From: Planctomycetota bacterium | Lineage (GTDB): Bacteria; Planctomycetota; Phycisphaerae; Tepidisphaerales; Tepidisphaeraceae | Assembly: GCA_039182125.1 (NCBI GenBank) | Contig: JBCDCH010000036.1 | Span: 1 to 40,138 of the forward strand | Length of the DNA stretch: 40,138 nucleotides | Direction: 5' to 3' | Shown: piece after piece, positions 7,177 through 17,067 of the stretch | Position numbering within the stretch: position 1 is the stretch's first letter | How the letters are laid out: every line of letters begins with the position of its first letter | Translations under genes and position numbers: made by a program | Notes under the pieces: generated by a model | The model's database searches: none | What the model was told of the DNA's origin: nothing | Seen by the model: only the letters and a program-made list of their open reading frames with translations

Positions 7177-9678
7177 ATGCCCACGCTCAGCACGATCAAA
7201 GATGTCTTCGGCGAAGCGCTCGACCTGCCGGCGGGAGAGCGGGATGCGTTTCTCGGCGCTCAGCCGGACGACGTGCGGACGGCGGTGCAGCGCCTGCTCG
7301 ACGCCGAGACCGACGCGGCCGAGGCGGATGAACCGCAATCCGTCGGCGGCTGGATCGACGGCGGCAACGCGCCGGCCCCTGGCCAAACGTTCGGCCAATA
7401 CACGCTGGTCAAGAAGCTCGGCGAAGGCGGCCACGGCGAGGTCTGGGAAGCCGACCAGCAGCAACCTGTCCGCCGACGCGTGGCGATCAAGCTGCTCAAG
7501 ACCGGCCTTGACGAAACCCAACTCGCCGCCCGCTTCGGTGCCGAGCGGCAGGCGTTGGCGTGCATGGACCACCCCGGCGTCGCACGGGTCTACGACGCTG
7601 GAAAAACGGACGACGGTCCCGGCGGTGCCGGGCGGTTGTTCCTCGTGATGGAGCTCGCGCCGGGCAAGCCGATCACCAAGTTTGCCGCGGCGGAAAACCT
7701 CACCCTGCGTGAGCGTCTGCGCTTGTTCGAACGCCTCTGCCGCGCGGTCCAGCACGCCCACCAAAAAGGGGTGATCCACCGCGACATCAAGCCGGCGAAT
7801 GTGCTGGTCTGGCGTGACGGTGACGACACGCCGATGAAGGTGATCGACTTCGGCATCGTCAAGCTCCTGCGGCCTGACGACGAGCGGTTCGATACCGACA
7901 CGCCACGGACCGAGCAGACGCAGCTCATTGGCACGCCGCAGTACATGTCGCCCGAGCAGGCGGCCGGCGAGACGGTGCTCGATGTGCGGTCGGATGTGTA
8001 TGCGCTGGGCGTGTTGCTCTACGAACTAACGACCGGCTTGAACCCCCACGTCGCGGCGGCGAAGGAAAAGAGCAAGCGTGCCGTGCTGATCGCGGCTCGG
8101 GACCTTGATCCACCGACGCCTTCGTCATTGGTGAAACTGCCGCGCGAGTTGGACTGGATATGCGGGCAGGCGTTGGCGAAGGAGCCGGGCGAGCGGTACG
8201 CGACGGCCAACGAACTCGGCGACGATGTGCGGCGCTACCTCGACCGCCTGCCCGTCGAAGCCGCCCCGCCATCGTGGGTGTATCGGCTGCGGCGTCACGC
8301 GGCACGGAACAAGCCGACCTTCATCGCGGCGGCTGCCGCAGTGTTCCTGCTCATCGGCGGCGCGATTGCGACGTCGGTGCAGGCGGTCCGTGCGACACGG
8401 GCCGAGACGGTCGCGCTGGACCAGCGCGACGAGGCCGAACGGCAACGTCAACAGGCAGAGGAGCAACGTGCGATCGCCGTCGCCGCGGAACTCGACGCCG
8501 AAAACAAAGCCGCCGAGGCCGAGGCGGTCTCGCAGTTTTTCCAACGCGTGATGTTCGGCGCCCGCCCGGAGTACTCGCCCGACGATCGAGAGGTCATCCT
8601 GAAAATGCTGCGGGCCGCGGCCAGAGGATTGCGGTCGGACTTACTCGATCGTCCGTCAGTGCGTGCTGAGCTTGCCGACATGATCGCGATGATCCATCTG
8701 GAGCTACAAGCTCCCGAGGAAGCCGAGACGCTCGCGGAGCAAGCGTTCACGATCCGCCGCGACATGTACGGTCCCGACGATCCGCGCACGCTGCGGTCGA
8801 TGACGCTCGTCGCCAACGTCGTTCGGCAGAAAGGTGATTTGGAAAAGGCCGACAAGATTTTCCACGAAGTCCTCGAACTCGCCGAGCAGCGCGGGCTTGC
8901 CGAGGAGCATCCGGTCATCGGCTTTTCGCTCGAAGGCTTGGCCGTTTCGGCGCTGACGCGCAAGGCCTACGCCGAAGGCTTGCCGCATGCCGAGCGGTTC
9001 GCCGAGGGGCTTGAAGCCGCCGGGTTCGCGGACGGGGACTACGCAAAACGTGAACGTCTCGGCATCGCCTGGCAGACGCTCGCGGCTTTGCGGATTTACA
9101 TGGCCGAGACGGACGAGCAGCGTGCCGAAGGCCTCGCCCTATCCCGGCGTTCGGTCGACCTCGTCAGCGACCTGCCGATCCTCCAGGCCGCCCGCGTCGG
9201 GATCATGCGAGTTCACGAACAGAACGCGCTTCGGGCTCAGGATTTCGACTACTACTTCACCGCGATCGCCGACCGGTTTGAGCTGATCGACGCCGAAGTC
9301 GACCTGCCGCCGGCATCAACATTCGACCGCCGTTTCCGGCTTCTTCAACAGTACGTCTCAGCCCATGAACAAGGCCGACTCCACGAGGGTCACCGGCCGC
9401 GCTACCTCGCGATCGCCGTGGAAACCCACCGCGACGTCAAGGAGATCTTCGGCGAGAAGCATCCGATGCGGGCCTTTGCCGCCTTGATCCACTACTTCAT
9501 GCTCGTGATCAACGAATCGCCGGTCGAGGCGGTCCGGCTGGCCGACCGGGTCATCGCGGAGATCGGCGACGCCCTGCCTGGCGACCCGGCGCTGGGGGAT
9601 CTGAAGAACTCCGCAGACAACATGCGAGGCCATTTGGAGGAGTTCAACCAACCGGTCGAAAATTCCGGCAATTTGTGA
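7177..9678 (+). CDS. Transmembrane serine/threonine protein kinase with TPR-like C-terminal region
   Basis: An 833-residue protein. Residues 1-70 are the N-terminal helical region usual in planctomycete kinases (VFGEALDLPAGERDAFL). The kinase domain spans about 73-350: Gly-loop GEGGHGEV (82-89), Lys105 (VAIK), HRDIKPAN with Asp203, DFG at 224-226, and GTPQYMSPEQAAGE in the activation/P+1 loop. A membrane helix follows at about 381-403 (FIAAAAAVFLLIGGAIA), then a charged coiled coil (about 405-450) and a helical TPR-like region of ETL/AFTIRRDMYGPDDPRTL type. The catalytic residues are intact, so it should be active. ATG 7177 was chosen because the frame upstream runs through the inverted repeat. 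Its target may be the upstream sigma factor; that is inferred from position only. Confidence 0.9.
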   Translation: MPTLSTIKDVFGEALDLPAGERDAFLGAQPDDVRTAVQRLLDAETDAAEADEPQSVGGWIDGGNAPAPGQTFGQYTLVKKLGEGGHGEVWEADQQQPVRRRVAIKLLKTGLDETQLAARFGAERQALACMDHPGVARVYDAGKTDDGPGGAGRLFLVMELAPGKPITKFAAAENLTLRERLRLFERLCRAVQHAHQKGVIHRDIKPANVLVWRDGDDTPMKVIDFGIVKLLRPDDERFDTDTPRTEQTQLIGTPQYMSPEQAAGETVLDVRSDVYALGVLLYELTTGLNPHVAAAKEKSKRAVLIAARDLDPPTPSSLVKLPRELDWICGQALAKEPGERYATANELGDDVRRYLDRLPVEAAPPSWVYRLRRHAARNKPTFIAAAAAVFLLIGGAIATSVQAVRATRAETVALDQRDEAERQRQQAEEQRAIAVAAELDAENKAAEAEAVSQFFQRVMFGARPEYSPDDREVILKMLRAAARGLRSDLLDRPSVRAELADMIAMIHLELQAPEEAETLAEQAFTIRRDMYGPDDPRTLRSMTLVANVVRQKGDLEKADKIFHEVLELAEQRGLAEEHPVIGFSLEGLAVSALTRKAYAEGLPHAERFAEGLEAAGFADGDYAKRERLGIAWQTLAALRIYMAETDEQRAEGLALSRRSVDLVSDLPILQAARVGIMRVHEQNALRAQDFDYYFTAIADRFELIDAEVDLPPASTFDRRFRLLQQYVSAHEQGRLHEGHRPRYLAIAVETHRDVKEIFGEKHPMRAFAALIHYFMLVINESPVEAVRLADRVIAEIGDALPGDPALGDLKNSADNMRGHLEEFNQPVENSGNL

Positions 9679-9744
9679 CCGGTGCGGCGAGTTGTCTCCG
9701 CGACATGGGATGAAGGCGATTCTGCCACACCCCGGAGACCCACC

Positions 9745-11973
9745 ATGCTCGACGCCCGGCTCGACACCCGCCCCGACGCACGCTGCCAGATGGAAACGAT
9801 GGAACCCCGCAAGCTCCTCGCGGTCGGTCCCGACATCGTTTACGCCACCCTGTCCGAATCACAGGCGACCAATGGCGACTTCTACCACGAGAAGGTCTCG
9901 GCCATGCGGGCCGAACTCTCGCCCATGATGAAGACGATGGTCGACGGCACCATCGACAAGGGCGGCAGCGACGTCGACGTCTTCCGCGTCCAGCTCAAGA
10001 AGGGCCAGATCTTTACCGCCGACCTGAACTCGACCAACCAAGGCGTGAGCCTCGGGTACATCGGTGCCCCGCCGCCGGAGCAGAACGACTTCTCGATGGA
10101 ACTGCTCGATCGCCGCGGCAACCGGATGATCAAGTACGACACGGCCGTGGACCCGCTCAGCGGCGAAACCAGCGAGGACCCGGCGTTCGCGATGCGGGTG
10201 AAGAAGTCAGGCACCTACTACGTCCGCATCGCCTCGGGCCTCGAAACCGACCGCGATCAGAACTACGAAATCTCGCTTCGCACGATCGGCCTGAACTTCC
10301 TCGACATGGCCGAGTCGTACCTCAAGCACTCGTCCCAACAGCCGATCGTCACGCTCCGGGGGGAAACGTTGACGTTCAGCGGGCCGACGGGCGAGGGCTT
10401 CGACATGGTCGGCAACTGGACCCGCACCCTCCGCGGCGACGGCGTCAACAAGTACGCGGAGTACACCGCCACCGGCGAGGTCCTGCTCCGCACCGGGCTC
10501 GGCGACATCCCGATCTCGCCCGACAGCGAGCTGCTCGACGACGTGCGTCCGTTCAAGGTCACGACCAAGCCGCATGTGTGGAGCAACTGGTACGGCGAGC
10601 TCGACAAGATCGAGTGGGTCGGCGACCTCGCGCTCGAACGTCTCGGCGGCGGATTCCAGCGTGGCTTCGGCCTGGAGATGTTCGGCATCAACGGGCCGCA
10701 AACGCAATGGGGCATCAAGATGGGCAGCGACCCGCTGCTGCAGTCGTTCGACATGCCGCTCAACCCGGCCCAGCCGTACCTGTTCTACTCGCACCGCACG
10801 GGCATGAACGTGAAGTTCGGCAACTTCGAAGCTTCCGCGCCCAACAGCTACGGCCTGAACATCGTCGTCGACCCGGCCGACGCGTTCTTCATCGGCGGCG
10901 AGGGCATTCCGGTCGTCGGCGACGTCGGTATCGGCGTCAGCTTCGACGGCAAGATCCCCGTCTCCACCGACGTCGACCTCCGCGGCGACATCGACAAGGA
11001 CGTCTACGCCCACGCCTGGTTCAAGGGCGGCGTCGACATCAGCCAGATCACGCCGAAAGTGCCGTTGGAGCTACGCGGCGAGGTGTTCTACGACTTCGAC
11101 GCCAACGACGACGGCCGCAACCTCGACAACTCCAAGCTCGCGCTCGACACGCTGATCACCACCGGCGGCAAGGGTGATTCGAGCGAAAGCCGATTCGAGC
11201 GGGCCATCCAGGACATCGGCATCTTCGCCAACGGCGAGGCGTGGGTCGGGTACGAGAAGAAAGGCTTCGGCTTCAAGATGAAGGTCGGCGAGATGTCGGC
11301 CGGCGTCCGAGGTGACACCGGCGAGCTCGCCATCAAGGGCGGGACGATCAACCCCTTCGCCGACGTCCCGGTCGTGGGTCGCTACCTCGCCCCGAGTCCG
11401 CAGGTGAAGTTCGACGGCTATGCCAACTTCCACAGCGGCGACTTCGACGCGACGCTCAACGGCAGCTGGCGGATGGGCGTGTTCCCGATGACGGGCACGC
11501 TGCGGCTCGACAACAACGGCATCTTCGCCGACGTCCGCACCAACACCCCGCTGGGCCGGGCGAACCTCACCGGCGAGATCACGCCCAACAGCTTCGACCT
11601 GCGGGCCAACGCGAACGTGAACCTCGGCATCCTCGACGCCCGTGCGAACTTCCGCATGTACGCCAGCAGCTCGCAGTTCAAGTTCTCCGCTAGCCTGTCG
11701 GGCAACTACGACCTGTCGGTGACCATCGCCGGTGACCGCGTCGGTGCCTACGGCTACCTCAACGCCAGCGCCACCTTCGGCTACGGCGGCAGCGGGCTCA
11801 CGATGGCCGTCTCCGGCTCGGGCAGCATCACCCTCGACCCGCCGCTGATCCCACGCCTGACCCTCTCGGCCGGCGTGAAGATGAACAGCCGCGAGCTCGG
11901 GCTGAACTTCAAGATCGACCTGCCCAGCCCCGTGCCAGACGTGTGGATTCGCCCGCGCTTCGCTCTGAAGTAA
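9745..11973 (+). CDS. Large exported protein with LEPR-XLL-type N-terminus and PPC-like domain
   Basis: A 742-residue protein beginning MLDARLDTRPDARC. Residues 19-26 read MEPRKLLA, a match to the LEPR-XLL motif at the N-terminus of large planctomycete surface proteins. About residues 68-180 look like a bacterial pre-peptidase C-terminal (PPC) beta-sandwich: DVDVFRVQLKKGQIFTADL, then AMRVKKSGTYYVRIASG. The rest is rich in short Gly/Asn/Asp beta strands with alternating polar residues and ends RPRFALK. No catalytic motif was recognised, so a structural or adhesive cell-surface role is likely. It follows the kinase gene by 66 nt on the same strand. ATG 9745 was preferred over an upstream in-frame start because of the motif position. 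Confidence 0.7.
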   Translation: MLDARLDTRPDARCQMETMEPRKLLAVGPDIVYATLSESQATNGDFYHEKVSAMRAELSPMMKTMVDGTIDKGGSDVDVFRVQLKKGQIFTADLNSTNQGVSLGYIGAPPPEQNDFSMELLDRRGNRMIKYDTAVDPLSGETSEDPAFAMRVKKSGTYYVRIASGLETDRDQNYEISLRTIGLNFLDMAESYLKHSSQQPIVTLRGETLTFSGPTGEGFDMVGNWTRTLRGDGVNKYAEYTATGEVLLRTGLGDIPISPDSELLDDVRPFKVTTKPHVWSNWYGELDKIEWVGDLALERLGGGFQRGFGLEMFGINGPQTQWGIKMGSDPLLQSFDMPLNPAQPYLFYSHRTGMNVKFGNFEASAPNSYGLNIVVDPADAFFIGGEGIPVVGDVGIGVSFDGKIPVSTDVDLRGDIDKDVYAHAWFKGGVDISQITPKVPLELRGEVFYDFDANDDGRNLDNSKLALDTLITTGGKGDSSESRFERAIQDIGIFANGEAWVGYEKKGFGFKMKVGEMSAGVRGDTGELAIKGGTINPFADVPVVGRYLAPSPQVKFDGYANFHSGDFDATLNGSWRMGVFPMTGTLRLDNNGIFADVRTNTPLGRANLTGEITPNSFDLRANANVNLGILDARANFRMYASSSQFKFSASLSGNYDLSVTIAGDRVGAYGYLNASATFGYGGSGLTMAVSGSGSITLDPPLIPRLTLSAGVKMNSRELGLNFKIDLPSPVPDVWIRPRFALK

Positions 11974-11992
11974 CGCACATTTTGCGGCCGCG

Positions 11993-12040
11993 ACGAAGTC
12001 GCCCGGGTCCGAGGCTCACGCCGGACTCGGGCGACTTCGT
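11993..12040. repeat. Perfect-type hairpin element (family with core GCGACGAAGTYGCCCG)
   Basis: CGAAGTCGCCCGGGTCCG (11994-12011) and CGGACTCGGGCGACTTCG (12022-12039) are reverse complements with one mismatch over a 10-nt loop, extended by an A-T pair. It lies between the surface protein gene and the thioredoxin-fold gene. No T run follows on either strand. The core GCGACGAAGTCGCCCG recurs at 13964-13980, so it is better read as a dispersed palindromic repeat that may also end transcription. Confidence 0.6.
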
Positions 12041-12076
12041 TACACCGCTACACGGCAGATCTGTTACCGTGCTGGT

Positions 12077-13057
12077 ATGGGACTTTTCCGCGCGATTGCC
12101 GCCGCTTTCGTTGCCGCCTTTCCGCTGGTCGCCCTAGCCGCGCCGGAGTTCCCGCCGGGCGTCTGGAGCGACGGTGGGGATTACTCGATCGACGACTTCG
12201 ACGGCAAGGTCCTCGTGCTCGTGTTCTACGACGACGGGTGCAGCAAGTGCGCCGCCTCGACTGAGGAGTACGCGAAGCTGCAGGAGGCGTTCGAAGACGA
12301 GCCGGTGTACGTGTTCGCAGTCGCGGTCAACGACAGCGAAACATCGGCCGCGCAATACGCCAAGACCAACGGGATGGGCGTGCCGGTCTTCGTCGACAAC
12401 GCCGGCCTGCTCACCGCCGCGTACGGCCTGGACATCCCGCACGACGGCAACCGGAAGTTCATGGTCGTGCGTCCCGACGGCTCGATCCGCAACTGCGGCT
12501 TCATGCCGAACCACGCGACGGATCACGTCGGCGAGTTGGCCGAGGACGTTGCGACGATGTTCGACTTCAGCGACGTGCCGGAGATTTTCGTGCCGGTGTT
12601 GCGGGACATCGAGATCGGCAAGTGGGGCCGGGCGCTGCGGACGGCCGAGCCGGGACTGCGATCGCCGGACGATGCGGTGCGGGAAGCCACCGAGCGGCTG
12701 TTCGTCACCGCCGAGGAGCAGGCGGACGTGTTGCTCGCCGAAGCGGCCGAAGCCAACGATGCCGGCGACGCCCTGGCCGCGATGCTCAAGTACGAGACGG
12801 TCGTCGAGGAGTTCAGCGTCTTCCCCGACCGCGTCACCGCCGCCCGCAAAGCCGCCCGGCCGTTGCAGAAACATCCCGACGTCCAGAAAGAGATGGCCGC
12901 GCGGGAGCGGTACGCCATGCTGACCAACGGCCTGCGCCAAGCCACGCCACAGCAGGCCGACGACGTCCGTGCCTTCGCCCGCAAACTCGTCACCGAATTC
13001 CCCGACACGCCAACCGCGAAGCGAGTCGAGGGCTGGCTCAAGGTTGCAGACGACTGA
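12077..13057 (+). CDS. Exported thioredoxin-fold (redoxin/AhpC-TSA-like) protein
   Basis: A 326-residue protein with a signal peptide (hydrophobic 4-20, likely cleavage near VALA-A at 21-22). Residues 23-170 resemble a redoxin: KVLVLVFYDDGCSKC with a CxxC pair (Cys55, Cys58), GVPVFVDNAGLLTAAYGL with a cis-proline-type loop, and FMVVRPDGSIRN. The C-terminal 150 residues are helical and repeat-like, with no recognised enzyme motif. It probably acts outside the cytoplasm in thiol-disulfide exchange or as a redox sensor; the reaction is not certain. The 3' end overlaps the convergent archaemetzincin gene by 20 nt. Confidence 0.75.
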   Translation: MGLFRAIAAAFVAAFPLVALAAPEFPPGVWSDGGDYSIDDFDGKVLVLVFYDDGCSKCAASTEEYAKLQEAFEDEPVYVFAVAVNDSETSAAQYAKTNGMGVPVFVDNAGLLTAAYGLDIPHDGNRKFMVVRPDGSIRNCGFMPNHATDHVGELAEDVATMFDFSDVPEIFVPVLRDIEIGKWGRALRTAEPGLRSPDDAVREATERLFVTAEEQADVLLAEAAEANDAGDALAAMLKYETVVEEFSVFPDRVTAARKAARPLQKHPDVQKEMAARERYAMLTNGLRQATPQQADDVRAFARKLVTEFPDTPTAKRVEGWLKVADD

Positions 13058-13913
13058 CGCGCCGCTCGATCCAACCCGCCGATTCTTCGTCGCCGATCCC
13101 CCGCAGATGATCGGCGACGTCTTCGTAACGCCGCACCACGTCGAAGCCGACGGCATGGTGCAGTTTGTGCAGGCAGACCGGGCAGAGCGTCATCGGCTTG
13201 GCGTCCATCTCGGGGCGGCTGTTCGAGCCGTTCATCAGGCAGTGGTGCGCGATGCAGTGTCGGATGCCGAACATGTGGGCGGTCTCGTGGGCGATAACTT
13301 TGAAGCTTCGCTTGCGGAAGTCGGGGCTGCCCGGTTCGCCATAGCGGGCGAAGCTCTGCACGCCCACGCGGTTGCGGAGCGATGCCTGGCCGAAAACGAA
13401 GTTGCTGCCCGGCCCAGTCCACAGGTCGGTCACGGTGAGCCCGAGGATGCAGAATGCATCGTCGGGGAGCCGGCGCTTGAGTTCGGCAAGAATGTCGTGG
13501 GTGAGCCATTGCGTCTGGCCAGCGTTCTCCCGGCTCTCGATCTCGCTCGGGGCCGGCAACCAAGGCTCGAGCACTGCGACCGGCAACCCCGTGAAGTCGG
13601 CAAGCCCGTCGGCGATCTGATTCAGCGGCCCGATGTCGTCGCCGATCGGCAACAGGTAGATCATCCGCCGATCGTCCGTGGGCACCGGCGGGTCACTCGC
13701 GACGTACTCGGCGAAGTTCTGTCCGGCTTCCTCATAATTCGCCAGCCAGTCCAGCGGCCCCGGTGTCGGCAATGGCTCAACGTCGGCGGTGTCCGAGAAC
13801 CACGCAACGTCGGTCGGCGTCTCGGCGATCGGACGGATGACGAGGTACAGCACCCCCGCGGCCAAGATGAGCAAGACCACGATCGACCAAAGGATGACGC
13901 GAACACTCGGCAT
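13038..13913 (-). CDS. Membrane-anchored archaemetzincin-family zinc protease
   Basis: A 291-residue protein. A single N-terminal hydrophobic helix (about 6-25) should anchor it in the membrane with the rest outside. The active site follows the archaemetzincin (peptidase M54) pattern: HETAHMFGIRHC (209-220), then Cys225, Met227 (the Met-turn) and a CPVC pair at 244-247. His209, His213 and His219 bind the catalytic zinc, Glu210 is the general base, and the four cysteines bind a second zinc. Most described family members are soluble, so the anchor and a 180-residue leading region are notable. The start ATG 13913 is just ahead of the helix; an upstream in-frame start would fall in the repeat at 13922-13991. 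It is downstream of the sigma-54 regulator gene on the same strand. Confidence 0.85.
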   Translation of the reverse strand: MPSVRVILWSIVVLLILAAGVLYLVIRPIAETPTDVAWFSDTADVEPLPTPGPLDWLANYEEAGQNFAEYVASDPPVPTDDRRMIYLLPIGDDIGPLNQIADGLADFTGLPVAVLEPWLPAPSEIESRENAGQTQWLTHDILAELKRRLPDDAFCILGLTVTDLWTGPGSNFVFGQASLRNRVGVQSFARYGEPGSPDFRKRSFKVIAHETAHMFGIRHCIAHHCLMNGSNSRPEMDAKPMTLCPVCLHKLHHAVGFDVVRRYEDVADHLRGIGDEESAGWIERRVSRLQP

Positions 13914-13921
13914 AAAACCAT

Positions 13922-13991
13922 GTTTAGCGGACGCAGCGAAGCTGCCCAAGTCCGCCACCGTCCACGGGCAACTTCGTCGCTCCCGCTAAAC
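13922..13991. repeat. Long imperfect inverted repeat between regulator and archaemetzincin genes
   Basis: The outer arms GTTTAGCGG (13922-13930) and CCGCTAAAC (13983-13991) pair perfectly, and the inner arms up to GCCC (13944-13947) and GGGC (13966-13969) pair with about five mismatches. The loop is about 18 nt. The right arm contains, in reverse, GCGACGAAGTTGCCCG, nearly the same as the core of the hairpin at 11993-12040. It occupies most of the 88-nt gap upstream of the archaemetzincin start. Confidence 0.6.
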
Positions 13992-14001
13992 GAAACCATC
14001 C

Positions 14002-15384
<1,383 letters not shown>

Positions 15385-15413
15385 CGTGCCAATGATACAC
15401 GCCGGGCGGGCTG

Positions 15414-16283
15414 TCAGACTGGCAGACGGATCGTGAATGTGCTCCCCCGACCGACTTGCGAATCGAGGGCAACTTCGCCGTTGTGGGCGTCTGCGATGCG
15501 GCGGACCATCGCGAGACCGAGGCCTGTGCCGCCCTTGCGTTTGCTGTAGTAAGCGCCGAAGATTTTCGGCTGATCCTCGGCGGCGATGCCGGGGCCGGTG
15601 TCGGTGACGCGCAGCTCGTACCACTTGCCGATCGCGCGGGCGGCCAGTTCGAGCCGACCGCCATCGGGCATGTGCTGCACGGCATTGAGCGCGAGGTTCA
15701 GCACCGCCTGCTTGATCTGCTTCTCGTCGATCTGCGCCGTGAGTGCGATGTCCGGGCGGTTGACGTTAAGAACCACGTTCTGCGAAGCTGCTTGCGGGGC
15801 GAAGAAGTCGGCGACGTCTTCGATGAGTTGGCCGAGATCGTGCGGTGCGGTTTCGACCTCCACCCTGCCGGCGTAGCGCAGGAAATCGTCGAGGATCTCG
15901 CGCAGTCGGATGGCCTCGCTGTGAACGGTGTTCAGGCGTTTGTGGGAGCGTTGCGGGACGTGCGGAATCTCATCGAGTTCCTCGTCGAGCAGCTGCAGGT
16001 TGAGGCCGATGGTCGAGAGCGGGTTCTTGATCTCGTGAGCGAGTCCGCCGGTGAGTTGGCCGAGCTCGGCGAGCCGCTCGGCCTCCCGGGTTCGGCGTTC
16101 GAGCAACACGAAACGCCGATAGCCCCAATAGCCGATCGTCGCGGCCAATCCGCCGACAAGGATCGCACCCAACAACGTCCCGACGACCAACCCGGCCCAA
16201 TAGCCCTGGTCGTACGACAAGACGTTGACTTCAGCAAGTAGCGCGACGGTCGCGGGTGGACAACTTGGTCGAAGGACCGACAT
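15414..16283 (-). CDS. Sensor histidine kinase (NtrB/AtoS-like, no recognised sensor domain)
   Basis: A 289-residue kinase. One hydrophobic segment (about 30-53, GLVVGTLLGAILVGGLAATIG) is followed directly by the dimerisation/phosphotransfer helix with His83 in GLAHEIKNPLSTIG. The ATP-binding domain has the N box (NLALNAVQHMPDGG), G1 box (DTGPGIA), F box (IFGAYYSKRKGG) and G2 box (GTGLGL). There is no periplasmic, PAS or GAF domain, so signal input is either intramembrane or via a partner. It is the probable partner of the downstream sigma-54 regulator. The N-terminal start is not certain: ATG 16283 is used, and a TTG at about codon 22 would give a shorter form. The cold-shock gene ends 29 nt upstream. 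Confidence 0.9.
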   Translation of the reverse strand: MSVLRPSCPPATVALLAEVNVLSYDQGYWAGLVVGTLLGAILVGGLAATIGYWGYRRFVLLERRTREAERLAELGQLTGGLAHEIKNPLSTIGLNLQLLDEELDEIPHVPQRSHKRLNTVHSEAIRLREILDDFLRYAGRVEVETAPHDLGQLIEDVADFFAPQAASQNVVLNVNRPDIALTAQIDEKQIKQAVLNLALNAVQHMPDGGRLELAARAIGKWYELRVTDTGPGIAAEDQPKIFGAYYSKRKGGTGLGLAMVRRIADAHNGEVALDSQVGRGSTFTIRLPV

Positions 16284-16312
16284 GCACGGCGACGGTAGGT
16301 CCGGCCGACGTA

Positions 16313-16678
16313 TCAGAAGCGATCGCCGTGGTCGACACCGTTTCCGGCGTGCGAAGCCAGTTGGCCTTCGGCCGCGTCGGACACATGCGAACCGGGATCG
16401 TTGTCGTGGTCGGTGATGCGGCCCGTGCCGTTGCCGTGGCTCTTGGGTACTTCGTTGTCGGCCTTGGTGAAGCGCTCGACGTTCTTGGCGAAGTCGCCTT
16501 TCTCGCCGGAGTGGAGTTCGTAGCGGACGCGCTCGCCATCCTTAAGCGTGCGAAAGCCGTCACCGATGATGCTTGAGAAGTGGATAAAGACGTCCTGTCC
16601 GTCGGGGCCTTCGAGGAACCCGAATCCCTTCTTGACGTCGAACCATTTGACGGTGCCTTCGATCATGGGATTGTCCAT
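16313..16678 (-). CDS. Cold-shock domain protein with C-terminal extension
   Basis: A 121-residue protein. Residues 5-72 are a cold-shock domain that binds single-stranded RNA and DNA: GTVKWFDVKKGFGFLEGPDG (8-27, RNP1) and DVFIHFSSI (29-37, RNP2). A normal CSP ends at about residue 70; here another 50 residues rich in His, Asp, Gly and Asn follow (KSHGNGTGRITDHDND), with no recognised domain. ATG 16678 (MDNPMIEG) follows a GAAGAA purine run; ATG 16666 (MIEG) is the alternative. The frame stays open far upstream, but that part shows no domain. A 389-nt gene-free leader lies upstream, and the histidine kinase gene follows after 29 nt. Confidence 0.9.
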   Translation of the reverse strand: MDNPMIEGTVKWFDVKKGFGFLEGPDGQDVFIHFSSIIGDGFRTLKDGERVRYELHSGEKGDFAKNVERFTKADNEVPKSHGNGTGRITDHDNDPGSHVSDAAEGQLASHAGNGVDHGDRF

Positions 16679-17067
16679 TTCTTCGCGAATGAACGGGGTG
16701 AGGGACACACCCGAATGAAACAGCATGACTCGGAAAAGACGGCCCCCACCGGCCATCGGTTGATTTCCGTGTGGCGATCGCATCGTCGCTTCGGTCGCGA
16801 CGACCCGAACCCACCTGCCGTGTTCGCGGGAGCGGTCATCCGGTCGTGTCTCCCTAAACACGACCGACACCTCGCCCTGCTCCCGCTTTATAGCCGTCAC
16901 CGGCCTAAACAGACCCAGGTGACGACAGGCCGAGGGACAACGCCCTATCCGGCTACATGCCACATTAACGGAGTCGGTATGTGAGATGCAACACACGGCG
17001 ACATGTTTTTTCGAGTTCCCTCCATACGTTCCGAGATTTTTGTCAGGATTGCGGCCGTCGGTACGGG
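16679..17067 (-). promoter_or_regulatory. Gene-free 389-nt leader upstream of the cold-shock gene
   Basis: No supported gene lies between the cold-shock start and the end of the alpha/beta hydrolase. On the minus strand there is a TATAAA (-10-like) at 16892-16887 without a clear -35 box. Downstream of it, within the putative leader, is a 9-bp perfect inverted repeat (16841-16866). If transcription starts near 16880, the leader would be about 200 nt, reminiscent of the long structured leaders of enterobacterial cspA mRNAs. That parallel is inference. Confidence 0.35.
16841..16866. repeat. 9-bp perfect inverted repeat in the cold-shock leader
   Basis: CGGTCGTGT (16841-16849) and ACACGACCG (16858-16866) are exact reverse complements around an 8-nt loop. 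There is no T run after either side, so it is unlikely to be a terminator. It may be an RNA hairpin in the leader or a protein-binding site. Confidence 0.55.
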
